Of a stretch of DNA of 7,326 nucleotides, positions 6,784-7,326 are shown piece by piece. Within the stretch, counting starts at the first letter, position 1. Each line of letters starts with the position of its first letter. Source of the stretch: Candidatus Poribacteria bacterium (GTDB lineage Bacteria; Poribacteria; DTPJ01); NCBI GenBank assembly GCA_011334435.1, contig DTPJ01000397.1:1-7326 (forward strand), written 5' to 3'. The notes beneath the pieces were generated by a model. The model did no database searches, was not told the DNA's origin, and saw only the letters and a program-made list of their open reading frames with translations. The translations under genes and the position numbers were made by a program.

Positions 6784-7326
6784 ATATAGAATTACATTCA
6801 TTACCAGTTGATGAAGTTATAGCAAAAGTTGGTGTTGCACAAGCTATCGGCATTAAGAAAGTTGCAAGCCTTCTATTCACATACAGATGCACAATAGCCT
6901 GCTTTCACTGTCTATTCAATTGTAGTCCAAGTCACCCAAATGTTTACGTTAGTTTTGAAGATGGCGTAGAATTTCTTAGACAATTGCGGGAGACTGATAG
7001 GGTTATACACATAGCCGGTGGCGAACCGATGATGTATTATCGGCAGATGCTTAAAATATGTCAATATGCCGATAAATACGGATTCGCTCCACATTTCTTT
7101 GAGACAAACGCTTCATGGTGCATTAATGATGAAGTCACTCAAAGACGCTATAATGAGATGAAACAGGCAGGTATTAAGGGAGTTCTTATCAGTGCTGATG
7201 CTTATCATCAGGCGTTTGTCACTCCTAAAAGACGTTATAGGGCTTTTGAGTGGGCTGTCAAAATATTTGGACGGGAGAATGTCTCCGCAGGGGATATTTC
7301 CCTAGAAGCACTTACAGAACTCCGTA
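6777..7326 (+). CDS. Radical SAM enzyme, N-terminal part (continues past window)
   Basis: The first 183 codons of a gene that runs off the right edge. After a leader of about 30 residues comes LLFTYRCTIACFHCLFNC, in which Cys38, Cys42 and Cys45 form the CxxxCxxC motif that binds the radical SAM [4Fe-4S] cluster. An extra Cys49 follows. The SAM-binding GGEP is at 81-84. Later strands FFETNAS and LISADAYHQAFV fit the radical SAM barrel. GGAG at 6766-6769, 7 bases before the ATG, supports the start. The gap of 46 bases after the mannosidase suggests one transcript. Members with this layout are often of unknown function, and the visible part gives no hint of the substrate. The C-terminal part, which would show a SPASM or other auxiliary cluster domain, is not in the window. 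It could be a peptide-modifying enzyme or one acting on a sugar. I make no choice. Confidence 0.9.
   Translation, partial: MGNIELHSLPVDEVIAKVGVAQAIGIKKVASLLFTYRCTIACFHCLFNCSPSHPNVYVSFEDGVEFLRQLRETDRVIHIAGGEPMMYYRQMLKICQYADKYGFAPHFFETNASWCINDEVTQRRYNEMKQAGIKGVLISADAYHQAFVTPKRRYRAFEWAVKIFGRENVSAGDISLEALTELR

Noticed and set aside
6912..7094. Reverse-strand frame of 60 codons
   Set aside because: It is antisense to the radical SAM coding region, which has the CxxxCxxC and GGEP motifs on the + strand.

Overview
The window is about 7.3 kb of moderately AT-rich bacterial DNA. It is read almost entirely on the + strand as one tightly packed run of genes with no intergenic gap longer than about 50 bases. 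EutN/CcmL-type vertex proteins of bacterial microcompartments (BMCs) mark it as bacterial. The BMC genes together with sugar-active enzymes and a radical SAM protein of unassigned function recall gene sets of uncultured planctomycete- or Poribacteria-like lineages. That lineage guess is from memory and is weak. No rRNA, tRNA, CRISPR array or insertion sequence is visible.

Region 1 (1-485) holds the end of one EutN/CcmL pentamer gene and, 4 bases later, a complete second and divergent one. It is very probably the downstream edge of a BMC shell locus lying mostly to the left of the window.

Region 2 (495-2123) is a type II restriction-modification system: a beta-class amino-methyltransferase (TSPPY and DPFAGSGTT motifs) followed, with a 14-base overlap, by a restriction endonuclease resembling the PmeII family. 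The endonuclease gene is broken by a one-base frameshift in a run of seven A's (1471-1477). Adding one A restores a continuous protein of about 254 residues. As read, the endonuclease is off and the methyltransferase is intact.

Region 3 (2157-6730) encodes two large cytoplasmic hydrolases, each with a good Shine-Dalgarno sequence: a tandem-domain alpha/beta hydrolase related to acetyl xylan esterases, and a GH38 zinc alpha-mannosidase. Together they could remove acyl groups and alpha-mannosyl residues from an imported glycan or glycoside.

Region 4 (6777 to the right edge) is the first 183 codons of a radical SAM enzyme with a CxxxCxxC cluster motif.

The working hypothesis is a carbohydrate-use locus. 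The esterase and mannosidase would free a sugar, and a microcompartment would handle an aldehyde intermediate of its breakdown. A restriction-modification cassette sits between the shell genes and the hydrolases. The link between shell genes and hydrolases rests on proximity and shared strand only. No BMC signature enzyme (aldolase, aldehyde dehydrogenase) is inside the window.
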